Shown here: positions 23,766-36,945 of the stretch, piece by piece
How the letters are laid out: every line of letters starts with the position of its first letter
Numbering within the stretch: position 1 is the first letter of the stretch
Assembly: GCA_964584775.1 (NCBI GenBank)
Contig: CAZPBC010000001.1
Location: 1 to 64,000, forward strand
Length of the DNA stretch: 64,000 bases
Source: CAZPBC01 sp964584775
GTDB taxonomy: Bacteria > Chlamydiota > Chlamydiia > Chlamydiales > SLFE01
Direction of reading: 5' to 3'
The notes under the pieces: model-generated
Told to the model about the DNA's origin: nothing
Databases searched by the model: none
The model's input: only the letters and a program-made list of their open reading frames with translations
Position numbers and translations under genes: made by a program

Positions 23766-25535
23766 TTGGCATCACCTCTGGGTTTAGGTGGAACAAATAC
23801 TCTTCATGTTCCCGCTTTTACAACGCAACCTGTCGACTCTGGTTTCGGTCAGCACTTTTCACCTGGTTCTACAAAAGAGTTGCTCGCCGCTGAGCGAAAG
23901 AAAGAGATCATGGTGGGTTTAACTATGGGATCTCTTGTCATCACTGTTTGTTTCGGAACTGTAGGTTTGCTGAGCGTAACCACAGGAATGATCGCCGCTG
24001 CTGCTGCTCCCTGTCTATTTGTTGCGGCTGCTGGAGCAGGGATGACAGCCATTTTTTCAATTTACTGCCTTTTTTCTGTGCTTGCCTACAAGAAAGAGCA
24101 AATGAAAAGCGTTGGAGTGTTTAATGCAAACCCTCTAGAAGGTAACCACACAGAGGGACGGTATCGTATTTATGACGGGAGAGTCTCGAGTGTTGCCCTA
24201 GATGATTCGGTCGCAACACATACGATGCGCAAGGAGATGATCAAGTCAGCCCACTCCTCGATCATTTTGTCTGGGAACATCTGTGGAGGGGAATCCTTTG
24301 ATGAGATCTTGGAGTTGATCGATGAACGAATGAAGAAAAAAGAGAGTCTCCGTGTCGTTTTGCTTTCCTCGAGTATGTGCCAAACAAAGTCGAATAGGGA
24401 GAAGCTGAACTCATTACAAAGAAAATTTCCTCGCCGATTCGAATTGATTAGAACTGATAAGCTCCTTCACTATGAGCCAGGTTTAAAGGTGACAATGAGC
24501 CATGTCAAAGCGCTCGTTGTAGACTGGAAATATGCGATTTTGGGGGGCAGTCTCCTCTTAGACTCTTTTACTAGACACTCTGGCCTTAACCATTCAGCCC
24601 CTGATGAAATACCAAGAAGTGGAGGCCTTGTTGAAAGACTTCTAGCTGGAAAATACCGGGATCAAGACTGGGCTTTTAGTTGCAAAAATCCTTCGACTTT
24701 AGAGGGAAGTGTTGACTCACAGATTCTTTATCTTGCACGCCAAGTTCTGCGTTTGGGAGTGAGGAGTAAGAGTTTGAGTCAACTCGATGTCATGACCCAA
24801 AAATTCAAAGAACAGGAAAATCAACTTGCCCCTTGTTTAGCTCTTGATATGCTTAAAGAGTCGTATGATTTCAATGCTGTAACACGGGCGAGTTCTCGCA
24901 CTCAAGTTGGGAATTTTGATTCGCACTTACATAAGGTGGAGGACGTCCGTATGCAGGTGTTTGCAACAGGACCCGAACAAGGAGATTCGAGTTATTTGAC
25001 CCAGCTGGTTCGTGATATTGACCGGGCGAAAGAGTCGATTGTGATTGCTCAGTTTTACTTTCACCCCCCGGATGTTTTGTTAAATGCTTTGGCTAATGCT
25101 GCGAAGCGTGGAATTAAAATTCGGATTATTTCCAATGGTCTTGTTGGTCGACATCCTCCCGTTCACCAGTTCTTTGTCCCACGAAGTCTTTATAATTTTT
25201 ATCAACTCTGCTCTGACCTTCCTGAGGAGGCAAGGGCAAACATACGTATCTTTCAGTACTCGGTGGAGGATGCCTCGTACCACAAAAAAGTCATGGTGGT
25301 GGATGATATCGTTTATGGAGGGAGCAGCAACTGGGGGTATAAGAGTTTGCAGGCAAGTGACTGGGAGCTGAACTTTCGAGCTGAGTCCAGCATTCTAGCA
25401 TATGAAACTCGTTCCATTCTGGTTAGAGATCGGTTTGCTCAAAACTCTCAAGAGGTACGTAGTCCAGATGAAATTTCTCTTTCTACAGCGATTTACGCCG
25501 CAGTCCACCGCCTCTGTGCCCCACTTGTTGGATAA
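23766..25535 (+). CDS. Phospholipase D-like protein with Inc-like hydrophobic hairpin
   Basis: 589 residues with two HKD motifs of the PLD superfamily: SHVKALVVD (His246, Lys248, Asp253) and YHKKVMVVD (His506, Lys508, Asp513), the second followed by GGSSN as in active enzymes. Residues ~49-108 contain two long hydrophobic stretches with a tight turn between them (MVGLTMGSLVITVCFGTVGL and TAIFSIYCLFSVLAY), a bilobed pattern typical of chlamydial inclusion-membrane proteins. There is no cleavable signal peptide. PLD-like proteins are known in Chlamydia; the fusion to such a hairpin suggests action at the inclusion membrane (inference). Start TTG 23766 follows GAGG by 7 nt. Confidence 0.87.
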   Translation: MASPLGLGGTNTLHVPAFTTQPVDSGFGQHFSPGSTKELLAAERKKEIMVGLTMGSLVITVCFGTVGLLSVTTGMIAAAAAPCLFVAAAGAGMTAIFSIYCLFSVLAYKKEQMKSVGVFNANPLEGNHTEGRYRIYDGRVSSVALDDSVATHTMRKEMIKSAHSSIILSGNICGGESFDEILELIDERMKKKESLRVVLLSSSMCQTKSNREKLNSLQRKFPRRFELIRTDKLLHYEPGLKVTMSHVKALVVDWKYAILGGSLLLDSFTRHSGLNHSAPDEIPRSGGLVERLLAGKYRDQDWAFSCKNPSTLEGSVDSQILYLARQVLRLGVRSKSLSQLDVMTQKFKEQENQLAPCLALDMLKESYDFNAVTRASSRTQVGNFDSHLHKVEDVRMQVFATGPEQGDSSYLTQLVRDIDRAKESIVIAQFYFHPPDVLLNALANAAKRGIKIRIISNGLVGRHPPVHQFFVPRSLYNFYQLCSDLPEEARANIRIFQYSVEDASYHKKVMVVDDIVYGGSSNWGYKSLQASDWELNFRAESSILAYETRSILVRDRFAQNSQEVRSPDEISLSTAIYAAVHRLCAPLVG

Positions 25536-25549
25536 TTCTTGGGGCGATA

Positions 25550-25566
25550 CCCCCTAAAATGGGGGG
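25550..25566 (+). terminator. Weak hairpin, possible terminator of the PLD gene
   Basis: CCCCC (25550-25554) and GGGGGG (25561-25566) flank the loop TAAAAT, 15 nt after the PLD-gene stop, followed by CATTTTG. The T-run is short, so termination is uncertain. Confidence 0.35.
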
Positions 25567-25634
25567 CATTTTGTCCAATTTTCGACAGGCTTTCATGTAG
25601 ACTTTCCGCTGAAAAACCTTTATAATTAGACCCC

Positions 25635-26912
25635 ATGAAAAAAAAGAAGTTTATCACGACAGCCCTTGGTTGCCGGACAAACCAATATGAAGCACAAGCG
25701 ATTCACGATCAGCTAGAGTCGTTAGGCATGTCTCGTGCAGCTCCAGGGGAAAAAGCCGACATTTGTGTCGTCAATACCTGCACAGTGACCGCCTCTGCAG
25801 ATAGTTCCTCTAGACATGAAATTCGGCGTCTAATAAGAGAAAATCCTGGGGCTGAGGTCGTTGTGACGGGTTGTTTTGCAGATTCACATCCCGATCAGGT
25901 GAAGAGTATCGAAGGGGTGTCCCATCTTGTTCCAAATAAAAGTAAAGAGGAGTTGATCCAGACTCTGTTTCCCGACTTAGACACCTATCCTGAATTTGAA
26001 ATTCAGCGTTTTGACGCCCACACCCGTGCCTTTCTAAAAGTCCAAGATGGCTGCAATTCTTTCTGTACTTACTGCATCATTCCCTACGTGCGTGGACGAT
26101 CACGTTCGAGGCGCCTTGATGAAATCGTGGGAGAAGCAAAGTCGCTCCTGAAAAACGGCTTTAAAGAGATTGTTCTTACGGGGATCAACATTGGAGATTT
26201 TGATGGTGCGCCAAAAGAAGGGGAAGAGCCAGCGACTCTTGCAGATCTTGTGAGAGCGATAGACCCTCTTCCTGGTCTTGAGAGGCTTCGTATCTCTTCG
26301 ATCGACCCTGATGAGGTGGATGACGACCTGTTAGCTGCGGTGATGGAAGGGAAGAAGACCTCTCCGTCGATGCACATCGTACTTCAGTCGGGTTCAAATG
26401 TAGTGCTGAAGCGGATGAACCGCAAGTACACGCGTCAGATGTTTTTTGATACGGTTCAGCGGCTGAAAAACAGTTGCCCTGATTTTACCTTTACGACGGA
26501 TATCATTGTGGGTTTTCCAGGAGAGACAGAACAAGATTTTGAAGAAACACTGGATGTGATGAATGAAGTGGCTTTTTCAAAAGTCCATATGTTTCCTTAT
26601 AGCGATCGACCTAGGACAAGAGCTAACCTCTATCCCAATAAGGTCCCGAAAAAAGTGATCCAGGAGAGAAAAAATCGCCTTCTCGAGAGGGCGGAGAGGA
26701 TGAGCTATCAACTCCGTAATCAATATGTTGGCAGAAGAATGAAAGTGTTGACTGAGTCCGTAGTAAAGGACGATCCCACATTAATCTCTGGGCATACTGA
26801 CAATTTTTTAGAGGTAGTTTTTCCGAAAGAAGGGTACACCAATAACGAAATCGTTGAAGTAGAGCTGATACGCAATCTCCCCCATGCTTTAGAGGGAAGG
26901 GTCGTCTCATGA
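25635..26912 (+). CDS. mtaB: tRNA (t6A37) C2-methylthiotransferase MtaB
   Basis: Radical SAM methylthiotransferase making ms2t6A at position 37 of ANN-decoding tRNAs. UPF0004 domain at the N-terminus with ALGCRTNQYEAQ, NTCTVT and GCFADS cysteines; radical SAM cluster CNSFCTYCIIPYVRGRSRSR near residue 142; VLTGINIGDFDG and LQSGSNVVLKRMNRKYT; TRAM domain at the C-terminus. 425 residues. A TATAAT lies only 8 nt ahead of the ATG and no Shine-Dalgarno is visible, so the transcript may be nearly leaderless. First gene of a cluster with the next two genes. Confidence 0.94.
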   Translation: MKKKKFITTALGCRTNQYEAQAIHDQLESLGMSRAAPGEKADICVVNTCTVTASADSSSRHEIRRLIRENPGAEVVVTGCFADSHPDQVKSIEGVSHLVPNKSKEELIQTLFPDLDTYPEFEIQRFDAHTRAFLKVQDGCNSFCTYCIIPYVRGRSRSRRLDEIVGEAKSLLKNGFKEIVLTGINIGDFDGAPKEGEEPATLADLVRAIDPLPGLERLRISSIDPDEVDDDLLAAVMEGKKTSPSMHIVLQSGSNVVLKRMNRKYTRQMFFDTVQRLKNSCPDFTFTTDIIVGFPGETEQDFEETLDVMNEVAFSKVHMFPYSDRPRTRANLYPNKVPKKVIQERKNRLLERAERMSYQLRNQYVGRRMKVLTESVVKDDPTLISGHTDNFLEVVFPKEGYTNNEIVEVELIRNLPHALEGRVVS

Positions 26913-27924
26913 AAATTCAGATTAGAGAACGCTTGAGACCTTTCACTCATCAGTATGGAACCCTGATTCCACTTCCACGCTCTTTTTATTCTGTGCAACT
27001 CTTTCCCACTCATCTGATTTTCCATGATTTAAGAAAGGGGGGAGGGGATCCGGTCCATGAACTTGCACTTGATATCACAGGGCCGATTCATGAGTGGAGT
27101 GCCACGTTAGATTTAGAGTCTGCTTCAATTCAAGTGAGTGGACACGCTCAGGAGGGTTTTTTCCGTTTCCATCTTTTCGGAAATAGAGAGAGTGTTCTAT
27201 TTGACGACGGAGATGAGAGGCATCTCATCTTAGGGAGTCACTTTGAACCCTCAAAAAATCCACCTCTTCCTCGTATTTCATTTGGCTGCCACAAAAAAGC
27301 AGACTGGCAGCAGGTTGTAAAGAGAAACTGTATTCAAGAGGTTCTGCCCTTCTGGGCTAAGCTAGGGAGAATGATGCCAGAAGTCCCATTGGGTCAGGGA
27401 GGAACACTGGATCTGCTGGAGGAGCTCTCTACACTTTCAGAAAAATTGCCTGAAGAGCGTCTTCCGCTTCTTGAAAAATGTTGGAGACTGGCCTTTCATG
27501 GTCTTCTCACCCCCACTACCAGGGATCTCTTCCATCAGGGGGAGCGGCTTTCTCACGTAGAGGCTGATGTCTCTCCGTTGCCTCTCTTGACAGAAGGAGC
27601 GCGCCTGATTGAAAAGCTTCTCTACTCCGTGGAGGGCTTGGGAATTGAGCTTCTTCCAGCGCTCCCTTCTCCTCTCTATTGCGGTAGAGTCACTGGTATT
27701 GAAGAGGTTAAGGGTGCAAAAATCGATTTCGAATGGACAAAAAAAGTCCTTCGTAGAGTTGCGATCGACTGTAGCGAAAAAATCGAAATCGCGCTAACGT
27801 TGCCAAAGAGAGTCAAGCGTTTCCGTTTGCGGTCCCATAAGTGTGATCGAGGCCAGTGGAAATCGAGTGGGGAACCCCTCACCCTGGAAAAAGACGGAAG
27901 GTACCTCCTTGACAACTTTGAGCG

Positions 27925-27928
<4 letters not shown>
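26909..27928 (+). CDS. Hypothetical protein preceding glgB
   Basis: 339 residues, no signal peptide or membrane span. Not firmly recognised. The segment IELLPALPSPLYCGRVTGIE, continuing into EVKGAKIDFEW, resembles the C-terminal beta-sandwich of GH95/GH65-type glycoside hydrolases (LLPALP...G.V.GL.A.GGFEVD..W), but the catalytic barrel of those enzymes is not evident. The N-terminal half is beta-rich. Its ATGA overlaps with mtaB and with glgB make a carbohydrate role plausible: it may bind glucan or assist GlgB. Inference from context only. Confidence 0.75.
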
Positions 27929-32089
<4,161 letters not shown>

Positions 32090-32095
32090 GAAAAA

Positions 32096-32136
32096 AAGCA
32101 AGGCCTGGATCTTTTGATGGTATCCAGGCCTTGCTT
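32096..32136. terminator. Bidirectional terminator between ligA and the M16-like gene
   Basis: A perfect 15-bp stem, AAGCAAGGCCTGGAT with ATCCAGGCCTTGCTT, and an 11-nt loop. An A-run precedes it on the plus strand, so the strong U-tract is on the minus-strand transcript, but it can serve both converging genes. Confidence 0.9.
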
Positions 32137-32143
32137 ATCGAGA

Positions 32144-33913
32144 CTACTTCCTTAAGTCGAGGAAGTCAGGGAAGGTTTCTGCATCGTAGAAAGGCATCGA
32201 GCTCATATAGCTCAATTGGTACTCTGTATAGCGTGCGTAGAGTCCCCATAGGCCCTGTTCAATACGCTTGAGGCGCTCTTCGTAGTTCATATACTCTTTG
32301 CACCTCTTCTCTGCTTCAGCATACTCTTTGAGGATCTCGTCTTGTTCGCGCTCCATCTCTTTTCGCGCCTTAGAGACTTCAGCAACGAGCTTTTCATCTT
32401 CCATCAATTCACGGTAGTATTTTTCCGTTTGTTCAATACGGCGGTCTCTCTCATGATCTGTGATGAGTTCGTTGCGCCACATTTCCCAGATGGAATCGAT
32501 TTGACGCCCTAACTCTGCTTGAAACTCTCTAAGTGTGCGGACTGCTGGAGTCGCCTCATACTTCTTCCTTGCGTTATCTAGTGCAATGTCACGCAGAATT
32601 TGGTGAGGGCGAAGAAGGCTTTGAAGTTCCTCTTCAAGGGAGTACCTTTCATTCTTGAAGCTATTCCTTTCACAAAGGAAATCCTTCTTTAATTTTTCAA
32701 GTGAGTTTCTTTCAGAGTGATAGAGCATTGCTTTAAATACAGCATCATCTAGCTTGAAGATGTCACTCAAATGAAGGATGGGGAAATCAGAAAGCTGTTT
32801 AGGCAACTCTTTGGTGTATTTGAGGTTTTCATTTAAGAACATCACTCTTCTTTCACACGGAGTGAGTGTGTGACCAGCTCGACCGTGCATATAAGCGTGG
32901 AGAAAGCCGTGCTCTAAGTCTTCAACCCTTTTTTCACGGACCACTTCAGGGTCGGTGAGGTAGGGGTCGAGAGCGAAGTAAGCTCCTCCTGCGATAGAGG
33001 AAATACCTAAAACAGCAAGCATTGGGTTGAAGATAAAGGCACCTAACAGGCATCCGGCACCAACCACTGCTAGAATAATGCCGAACCAATATCCTGTCTC
33101 TTGGGCTTCGAGAGCTCTGGGTGGGTTCATATAGATTTTACCATCGATGACAATGACTTCTGGCTCTACTTCAGTCTCTTCTTCCTCTTGACCGTCGGCT
33201 CGCTCGAATTTGAGTTTGAAGGCAGCGTTATCTGGTTTTTTCATCGATTGGAATGAAGTTTTAATCTCTTCCTCTGATGCGGCGTTGTCCTTCGCACCCA
33301 GTAAGTAGAGGTGCATTAGATCACTCCGCCACCACTGCTTATAGTGCTCTTGGACTTGAGTGGCTGTGATAGTTTTGAGATGGTGGATTCTTGCTTCAGT
33401 TGATGTCTCATCAAGTGGAATAGGAAGATTTTCAAGCTGCTCGATGAGCTCACTACGTGCCAATTCAATCGCTGTCTCATCTAGGTTGGAGTTTTGTGCC
33501 ATATCTGCAAGTAGATTGAGTAGGTGGGGTAGCTGCTCTTGATTTTCGTAAGAAAGCTTGAAAGAGAGTAGGGTGCCTACAGGGGTGACAACGACGTGGC
33601 CTGCAGGAGAGATATCCATTCCCATTGAATGAAGCTGTTCAGCGATGCTCTCTTTGTTGTTGTACCACGTTCCAAAGAAGACGGCGTAGCCGCTCAGTTC
33701 TGCGATTGATGGATCGACCGTGAGCAAACTCGTCATGGTGTGTGAGATATTTAATTGAATGGTCAAAAAATCTTCAGGAGTACTGTTTTCAGTAATCGTG
33801 TACTCAAATCCATTATCTAAAGTGTGATTAATTGGAGTGGAAGGATCTTGGGAATAGAGGGCTCCCACCAGAAAGAAACTGAGGAAGCAAAGGCTGAAAA
33901 TTTTGTGTCTCAT
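32144..33913 (-). CDS. Exported inactive M16-peptidase-like protein with membrane hairpin and coiled coil
   Basis: 589 residues in four parts. A signal peptide (MRHKIFSLCFLSFFLVGALYS) leads to an M16 (insulinase-like) domain at about 27-235, recognisable from HTLDNGFEYTITENSTP, and from ELSGYAVFFGTWYNN where active enzymes read GLAHFLEHMLFKGT. The zinc-binding HxxEH is therefore missing and the domain cannot be a normal protease. Two close hydrophobic segments follow at ~285-330 (WFGIILAVVGAGCLLGAFIF, then a second), and residues ~385-560 are charged and strongly coiled-coil. Likely an envelope protein with a scaffolding or binding role (inference). Confidence 0.78.
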   Translation of the reverse strand: MRHKIFSLCFLSFFLVGALYSQDPSTPINHTLDNGFEYTITENSTPEDFLTIQLNISHTMTSLLTVDPSIAELSGYAVFFGTWYNNKESIAEQLHSMGMDISPAGHVVVTPVGTLLSFKLSYENQEQLPHLLNLLADMAQNSNLDETAIELARSELIEQLENLPIPLDETSTEARIHHLKTITATQVQEHYKQWWRSDLMHLYLLGAKDNAASEEEIKTSFQSMKKPDNAAFKLKFERADGQEEEETEVEPEVIVIDGKIYMNPPRALEAQETGYWFGIILAVVGAGCLLGAFIFNPMLAVLGISSIAGGAYFALDPYLTDPEVVREKRVEDLEHGFLHAYMHGRAGHTLTPCERRVMFLNENLKYTKELPKQLSDFPILHLSDIFKLDDAVFKAMLYHSERNSLEKLKKDFLCERNSFKNERYSLEEELQSLLRPHQILRDIALDNARKKYEATPAVRTLREFQAELGRQIDSIWEMWRNELITDHERDRRIEQTEKYYRELMEDEKLVAEVSKARKEMEREQDEILKEYAEAEKRCKEYMNYEERLKRIEQGLWGLYARYTEYQLSYMSSMPFYDAETFPDFLDLRK

Positions 33914-34087
33914 TTGTTCTACCTATTAGTCTGTGTATTGTATAAAGGGACTGGGGTTAATGCTTTTGATATTCATCTGTCGTCCCTCAATGTTCATAGC
34001 TGTTTGCACGATTATAGAAGTGAAATAGAATAATTCAAACGTTAAAATCTTATACATTTATCCATGAAACAGGTATGTTGAGCAGCT

Positions 34088-34735
34088 ATGAAAATTTCCC
34101 TCGCGAAAGAAGCGATCAAGCAAAGAGAAGAGAGTCTTCTGCCACTCACCGAAGAAACCTTATTTGATGCTCTACTTCATACTGAAGTCCTGAAGTTCCT
34201 TGACCGCCCCCTCCATCAAAGTGAGGAGCCACCCTTCCAGTTCGATTTTTCTAAACTCCTCACCTATCCTAGGTTACTTCAACCTTTTGCGGAGCAGCTT
34301 GCGAGTTTGATCGTTCCGATGGATGCAGATTTGATTGCTGGACTGGCCCCCACAGGGGTAGCGATAGCGAGTTACTTGTCTCTTGCAAAGGGCCTGCCTA
34401 TGGTGAGTGTATCCCATCAAATCCCGGGAGTGGCTGGGGATTATTTTGCTGGGCAGCGGCTTCTGATCATCGATGACACAGCCTACTTTAAATCGAGTTT
34501 TCTCGACCTTTTTGAAGCTTTGGCGAAAGAGGGGGTTCAACTCTCTCGTGCACTCTTCCTGGTGGACCTTGAAGAGGGGGCCAAGCAGGCTTTGAAGTCG
34601 ATGGGCGTAGAGATGGAGGCGTTGATCAGTATGAGCGAACTCCTAGACACACTGTACCTTCGGGATAAGATAACCGAAGAGCAGCACAACCGCTCCATGG
34701 ACTTTGTCACTCAAATGAGCCTCAATTCAGTTTAA
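34088..34735 (+). CDS. Orotate-phosphoribosyltransferase-like protein with altered PRPP loop
   Basis: 215 residues with a type I phosphoribosyltransferase fold: LIAGLAPTGVAIASYLSLAKG resembles the OPRTase 5-phosphate/pyrophosphate region, and GQRLLIIDDTAYFKSSFLD stands where the PRPP loop (VVDDVITTGGS) is expected. The two Asp are kept but the TTGG anion loop is lost. Helices after it (LEEGAKQALKSMGVEMEALI) also match OPRTase. It may bind rather than use a nucleotide or have changed substrate. Its end overlaps priA by 9 nt. Not part of a pyr operon. Confidence 0.65.
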   Translation: MKISLAKEAIKQREESLLPLTEETLFDALLHTEVLKFLDRPLHQSEEPPFQFDFSKLLTYPRLLQPFAEQLASLIVPMDADLIAGLAPTGVAIASYLSLAKGLPMVSVSHQIPGVAGDYFAGQRLLIIDDTAYFKSSFLDLFEALAKEGVQLSRALFLVDLEEGAKQALKSMGVEMEALISMSELLDTLYLRDKITEEQHNRSMDFVTQMSLNSV

Positions 34736-36934
34736 AGGGTCGACATCGAGTTCGATCCTCTCTCGGGGAAAGCGTTGCTTAAGCTCATTGATCGTCTTGA
34801 CAAGTTCCATCACACTCGCACTCTTGATCAGAAACTCGAAAAAATACTCTCCGCGGACCTTAGCATAACCTGCTGGAGTGACAGGGTAGAGCTCGATGTC
34901 TGTGGGAACCAGCTGAAGCAGCTCAGAACGGAAGGTATTCAGTTTATCGAAGGTTGTTTTCTCTACTTTTCCTGCTAAACGGCACTTAAGAAGATGGTTG
35001 TAAGGGGGATAGCCGAACAGTTTTCGCGAAGCAAGCTCCTCGGTGACGAAACCTTCGAAATCTCCGGCAGCGACTTGTTTTAGCGTGGTGTTGTCAGGCA
35101 TCCATGTCTGAATAAGCACCTGACCCTTGCTACGTCCTCGTCCTGCACGTCCTGCCACTTGGGTGATCAACTGAAACGTGTTTTCAGCAGCACGAAAGTC
35201 GGGAATGTGGAGTGCTGAGTCTGAGTTGAGGATTCCGACTAAAGTGACTTGTGGGAAGTGGAGTCCTTTAGCAATCATCTGCGTGCCAATCAAGACATCT
35301 GCTTTGCCTCTGCCAAATTCTTTCAAAAGTTGGTCGTGGCTCCCTTTACGCCGCGTGGTGTCGGCATCGACGCGGGACGTGCGGATTTCGGGAAAGATGG
35401 CATGTAGAGATTTTTCGACCAGCTCTGTGCCGACCCCTTTGAACTTGAAAAGGGACGATGAGTCACATGAGGGGCAGTTCTTGGGAACAGGGAGCGAGTA
35501 GTGACAGAGGTGACAGAGGAGGAGCTCTTCATTTTTATGGAGTGTTAAAGCAATATCACACTCTGGACATCGGATGCACTCCTGACAATCTTGACAGGTG
35601 ACACTCGAGTGGTAGCCGCGGCGATTAAGAAAGAGGAGTGTTTGCTCTCCTCTTTCCATCCGTTCTCGAATCCCTTTCAAAAGAGGATCTGAGAAGAGGG
35701 TGAAACTCTTTTCGGGCGTTTGGTAACGACGCATATCTACTAAGGTGATTTCAGGGAGCTGACTCCCTTCTGCACGGGCATCTAATCTAGAGAGTTGGTA
35801 CTTGCCTTTCTCCACATTATGAAGGGTTTCTAAGCTCGGCGTTGCAGAGCCCAAGACAACGGTTGCTTGGCTAAAAAACCCTCTCATCACAGCGCAGTCT
35901 CGAGCGTGGTAGCAGGGGGCAGCCTCGTTCTGTTTGTAGGCAGACTCATGCTCTTCATCAACAATAATGAGTCCTATGTCCTTTAGTGGAGCAAAGAGAG
36001 CGGAGCGGGGGCCCATTGCGACGCGGATCTCGCCGTTTTGGAGCTGGCGCCAAAGTCTCATTCGCTCGCCGCTGGCGTTGCGGTGGTGGAGAAGAGCGAG
36101 AGGAGCTTTGAGGCGAGTTGAAAGCCTTTCATACAGCTGTGAGGTGAGTGAAATTTCAGGAACAAGAAAAAGAGCGCTTTTTCCCTGCTTGAGCGCCTCT
36201 TGAATCAACTTTAAGTAGACCTCGGTTTTACCACTTCCTGTCACTCCATGGAGAAGGTGGGTGGCAAACTTTCCCTGGTCAAGGCTCTTCTTAATGGTTC
36301 CAACCGCCCCTTCCTGTTCGGAGGTGAGTTTCTTCTCCATAGAAAGAAAAAACTCGACGCCTTCTGGGAGAGCCACTTCTGGTTTTTTATGCTCTACAAC
36401 AACCCAACCCTTTTCCACTAAGGGTTTCAGGGAGGAGTGGCTGGCTTGACACTGGTGGAGAAGTTGTGCGACTAGAACACCGTTTGGATAGAGAAGAAGG
36501 GCCTGTAGAAGAGACGCTCCCTTAGGACTCTTCTTTGAAATGAGAGAGATCTCTTGTTTCGCCTTTTCATTGTCGATGTCTAGACGTGCATAGGCACTCT
36601 TTTTTTCTTCTTTTTGTTGCCGGACTGCGGTGGGGAGGAAGGTTTTGTAAATCTCTCGAAAACCCACGCCGTAGTAACGGCTCATCCACTTTGCGAGCTC
36701 TAAAAGCTCACCGTTTAGCTGAACCTCTTGGTCGAGTTCTACGACGTCTTGAAGTTTAGCGAAAGAAGAGTGTTCCTTCAGGGCTAAAACGATCCCCCGA
36801 GTGAGCTTTTTTCGTAGTGGGACAACGACCTGCATCCCCTCAGAGACTTTGTCCACAAGCGTTTCTGGAATACGGTAATCGAGCGACTTGCCCACAAACT
36901 GTTCGACGACCACTTCAGCAATTTTTTTTAGCAT
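34727..36934 (-). CDS. priA: Primosomal protein N' (replication-restart helicase PriA)
   Basis: SF2 helicase that reloads the replisome. The N-terminal DNA-binding domain starts KIAEVVVEQFVGKSLDYRIP; Walker A is LHGVTGSGKTEVYLK, the DEEH box is IIVDEEHESAYKQ, and a zinc-binding region holds eight cysteines (CQDCQECIRCPECD, LCHLCH, CPSC). Motifs GTQMIAKGLHFPQVTLV and QVAGRAGRG are typical. ATG 36934 is chosen with GAGGG 6 nt ahead; the frame extends 16 codons further, overlapping the upstream gene. 735 residues. Confidence 0.94.
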   Translation of the reverse strand: MLKKIAEVVVEQFVGKSLDYRIPETLVDKVSEGMQVVVPLRKKLTRGIVLALKEHSSFAKLQDVVELDQEVQLNGELLELAKWMSRYYGVGFREIYKTFLPTAVRQQKEEKKSAYARLDIDNEKAKQEISLISKKSPKGASLLQALLLYPNGVLVAQLLHQCQASHSSLKPLVEKGWVVVEHKKPEVALPEGVEFFLSMEKKLTSEQEGAVGTIKKSLDQGKFATHLLHGVTGSGKTEVYLKLIQEALKQGKSALFLVPEISLTSQLYERLSTRLKAPLALLHHRNASGERMRLWRQLQNGEIRVAMGPRSALFAPLKDIGLIIVDEEHESAYKQNEAAPCYHARDCAVMRGFFSQATVVLGSATPSLETLHNVEKGKYQLSRLDARAEGSQLPEITLVDMRRYQTPEKSFTLFSDPLLKGIRERMERGEQTLLFLNRRGYHSSVTCQDCQECIRCPECDIALTLHKNEELLLCHLCHYSLPVPKNCPSCDSSSLFKFKGVGTELVEKSLHAIFPEIRTSRVDADTTRRKGSHDQLLKEFGRGKADVLIGTQMIAKGLHFPQVTLVGILNSDSALHIPDFRAAENTFQLITQVAGRAGRGRSKGQVLIQTWMPDNTTLKQVAAGDFEGFVTEELASRKLFGYPPYNHLLKCRLAGKVEKTTFDKLNTFRSELLQLVPTDIELYPVTPAGYAKVRGEYFFEFLIKSASVMELVKTINELKQRFPRERIELDVDPLN

Positions 36935-36945
36935 TGCAGGCCCTC

